Program-made: the position numbers and the translations under genes
Notes under the pieces: model-generated
Told to the model about the DNA's origin: nothing
Databases searched by the model: none
The model's input: only the letters and a program-made list of their open reading frames with translations
Shown: positions 4,532 through 5,358 of the stretch, piece by piece
Position numbering within the stretch: the stretch's first letter is position 1
How the letters are laid out: each line of letters begins with the position of its first letter
Source of the DNA: an uncultured Alphaproteobacteria bacterium
GTDB taxonomy: Bacteria; Pseudomonadota; Alphaproteobacteria; CAAHEQ01; UBA3637
Reading direction: 5' to 3'
DNA: 5,358 bases
NCBI GenBank assembly: GCA_944391545.1
Contig: CALXTZ010000089.1
Span: 1-5,358, forward strand

Positions 4532-5358
4532 ATGAAGTTTAGCAGTATTTTTTGGAAAGAAAGATTCGGGAAAGGGTCGCCCCGTTTTATGGAATGTTTG
4601 TGGGTGCGATCTTCCGCCGGGCGGGGAAAAGACGGGAGATCACGTTTATTTTCTCGGTTAAACGAGATGTTTTCAACGGCCGGGGCGGGGGCGCGGGGAA
4701 TGCGCCCCGGCCGTTCGGGTCTTTCCTCCGCCACGTCGAAAAAGTTCGGACGTGCGGTTCCCTTACAAATCGGCGGGGCGCCCACCCGCGCCCTTTCGCC
4801 CCGGCGATGGGGCAAACAAAAAGGCCGTTCGGAACAATCGAATTGCAAGGGGTGTTTTCTTTTTTCCCCCGCCACGCCGAAATTCTTCGGGCGTGCGGCG
4901 CGGCGGGTATCTCCCCAATCCGGCCGAACCCTTTTGGAGATGCTGGCCGTGTTGGCTATCATCGGCGTTTTGTCCATTACGGCTTTGGTCGGGTTTACGT
5001 ATGCGATGAACAAACATCGAGCGAATGAAACGATTTACGATGTGATGTTGCGTGGCACGAATGTCCCGATGATTGACGAATATTATTATGACAAAGCTTC
5101 GGGCTATGAATTCCGTTTTCCGGGATTAGTTAACAACGGCCGACAAGGCACCTATTACCCGATGACGACGAAGAAAGATGCAGGCAGTTCGTATTACGTC
5201 GAAGCAACGGGCGTGACATATCGTGTGTGTGAATTAATCTTAAAGATGAACCCGACGGACATCGACCAGATTGTTGTAGGGAATACGGTTTATCAAGGGG
5301 ATAGCGACATTTGCGGGACGACGGATGGCTTGGCGATGAAGTTCTGTTTTGGTGAAGA
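4532..5358 (+). CDS. Type IV pilin/pseudopilin-like protein with a ~131-residue leader (3' end outside window)
   Basis: The frame is open from the ATG at 4532 to the right edge, at least 275 codons. From residue 129 it reads QSGRTLLEMLAVLAIIGVLS, a class III prepilin signal: Gly131 for prepilin peptidase cleavage, Glu at mature position 5 (residue 136) and a hydrophobic helix at about 134-155. The visible mature part (DVMLRGTNVPMIDEYYYDK, Cys233, Cys261, Cys272) resembles small pseudopilins of type IV pilus, type II secretion or related fibre systems; I cannot assign one. The leader is abnormal: prepilin leaders are usually about 5-30 residues, this one about 131, with 28 Lys/Arg against 5 Asp/Glu, and encoded largely by GC-rich inverted repeats. 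Its start MKFSSIFWKERF and its end QSG could be remnants of a short original leader. Promoter and terminator make it a separate unit. Confidence 0.85.
   Translation, partial: MKFSSIFWKERFGKGSPRFMECLWVRSSAGRGKDGRSRLFSRLNEMFSTAGAGARGMRPGRSGLSSATSKKFGRAVPLQIGGAPTRALSPRRWGKQKGRSEQSNCKGCFLFSPATPKFFGRAARRVSPQSGRTLLEMLAVLAIIGVLSITALVGFTYAMNKHRANETIYDVMLRGTNVPMIDEYYYDKASGYEFRFPGLVNNGRQGTYYPMTTKKDAGSSYYVEATGVTYRVCELILKMNPTDIDQIVVGNTVYQGDSDICGTTDGLAMKFCFGE
4608..4641. repeat. Inverted repeat in the pseudopilin leader region
   Basis: GATCTTCCGCC (4608-4618) pairs with GACGGGAGATC (4631-4641): nine Watson-Crick pairs, one G-U and one mismatch. A nested palindrome CCGCCGGGCGG sits at 4614-4624. First of a series of GC-rich hairpins in this leader. 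Confidence 0.5.
4675..4715. repeat. Perfect 13-bp inverted repeat in the pseudopilin leader region
   Basis: AACGGCCGGGGCG (4675-4687) pairs perfectly with CGCCCCGGCCGTT (4703-4715) around a 15-nt loop. A competing inner pairing exists between GGGGCGC (4688-4694) and GCGCCCC (4702-4708). Translated in frame it gives a Gly/Ala/Arg-rich stretch. Confidence 0.75.
4728..4757. repeat. Palindromic element, copy 1
   Basis: CCGCCACGTCGAA (4728-4740), loop AAAG, TTCGGACGTGCGG (4745-4757). The arms form 12 base pairs with one bulged base on each side. A second copy with the same bulges lies exactly 141 nt downstream. In the gene's frame it encodes SATSKKFGRAV. Confidence 0.8.
4769..4808. repeat. Inverted repeat between the two palindrome copies
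   Basis: ATCGGCGGGGCG (4769-4780) pairs with CGCCCCGGCGAT (4797-4808), 11 of 12 positions, around a 16-nt loop. Its translation, APTRALSPRRWGKQKGRSE, looks like translated interspersed repeats seen in other bacterial genomes, a resemblance from memory. Confidence 0.65.
4869..4898. repeat. Palindromic element, copy 2
   Basis: CCGCCACGCCGAA (4869-4881), loop ATTC, TTCGGGCGTGCGG (4886-4898). It differs from copy 1 in the arms at one base per arm, and the two changes turn one T-A pair into a C-G pair. It is read in the same frame as copy 1, giving PATPKFFGRAA. Confidence 0.8.

Noticed and set aside
4728..4898. The two palindromes as a small CRISPR array
   Set aside because: Only two copies, strong bulged dyads, inside an open coding frame, with another hairpin between them in place of a spacer of repeat-like length.
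4330..5013. A 227-codon reading frame on the minus strand across the pseudopilin leader
   Set aside because: It arises because the GC-rich palindromes have few stop codons in any frame. It overlaps the small gene, the terminator and the prepilin motif, has no ribosome binding site I can see, and its product is low-complexity Arg/Pro-rich.
4552..5028. Alternative plus-strand frames through the leader (4552-5028 and 4752-5009)
   Set aside because: They lack a ribosome binding site and do not encode the pilin motif. The frame from 4532 has AGGAGG, a full prepilin signal and stays open to the edge.

Overview
The window looks like a chromosomal segment of an alphaproteobacterium with middling to low GC. 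Three things point there: a Zymomonas-type Tgt end, the pairing of a DUF721/DciA gene with a DsbA-like gene, and a free-standing F0 operon in the order atpI-atpB-atpE-atpF'-atpF, with a separate b' gene and no F1 genes next to it. The pseudopilin at the right end, with its GRTLLEMLAVLAIIGVLS-type start, recalls uncultured, host-associated alphaproteobacteria; that placement is inference.

Layout, all on the + strand. 2-487: 3' end of tgt (tRNA queuosine modification). 484-975: DUF721/DciA-like protein, overlapping tgt by 4 nt. 1037-1813: membrane-anchored DsbA-like thioredoxin-fold protein with a CSHC active site. 1815-4148: the F0 sector of ATP synthase, tightly packed, with 4-nt overlaps at atpI/atpB and atpF'/atpF. 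4191-4394: a 67-residue protein of unknown function with its own likely promoter, followed by one weak and one strong intrinsic terminator (to 4450). 4451-4531: a promoter region with a run of 12 G. 4532 to the window end: a type IV pilin/pseudopilin-like gene open to the right edge.

The F0 genes together encode the membrane half of the proton-driven ATP synthase: the a subunit with its essential arginine, the c ring with its ion-binding glutamate, the b/b' stator pair, and AtpI as assembly factor. The c subunit is unusual: the glycine-repeat packing motif of helix 1 is gone, replaced by Ser, Trp and Ala plus a Lys/Glu pair inside the membrane segment.

The most unusual region is 4460-4930. 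The pseudopilin gene has a strong ribosome binding site and an ATG at 4532, but its prepilin cleavage motif lies about 131 codons downstream. The stretch between is GC-rich (about 65% over 4681-4920, against 45% over 4981-5160), very basic, and built from several inverted repeats. Two of these are copies of one palindrome, exactly 141 nt apart, in the same reading frame, differing in the arms only by one compensatory base-pair change. The promoter holds a 12-G tract between a TTGACG -35 and candidate -10 boxes, the arrangement of a phase-variable promoter. The suggestion is a surface-fibre protein whose leader was extended by in-frame palindromic elements and whose expression may switch by slippage. 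Both are hypotheses from one sequence.
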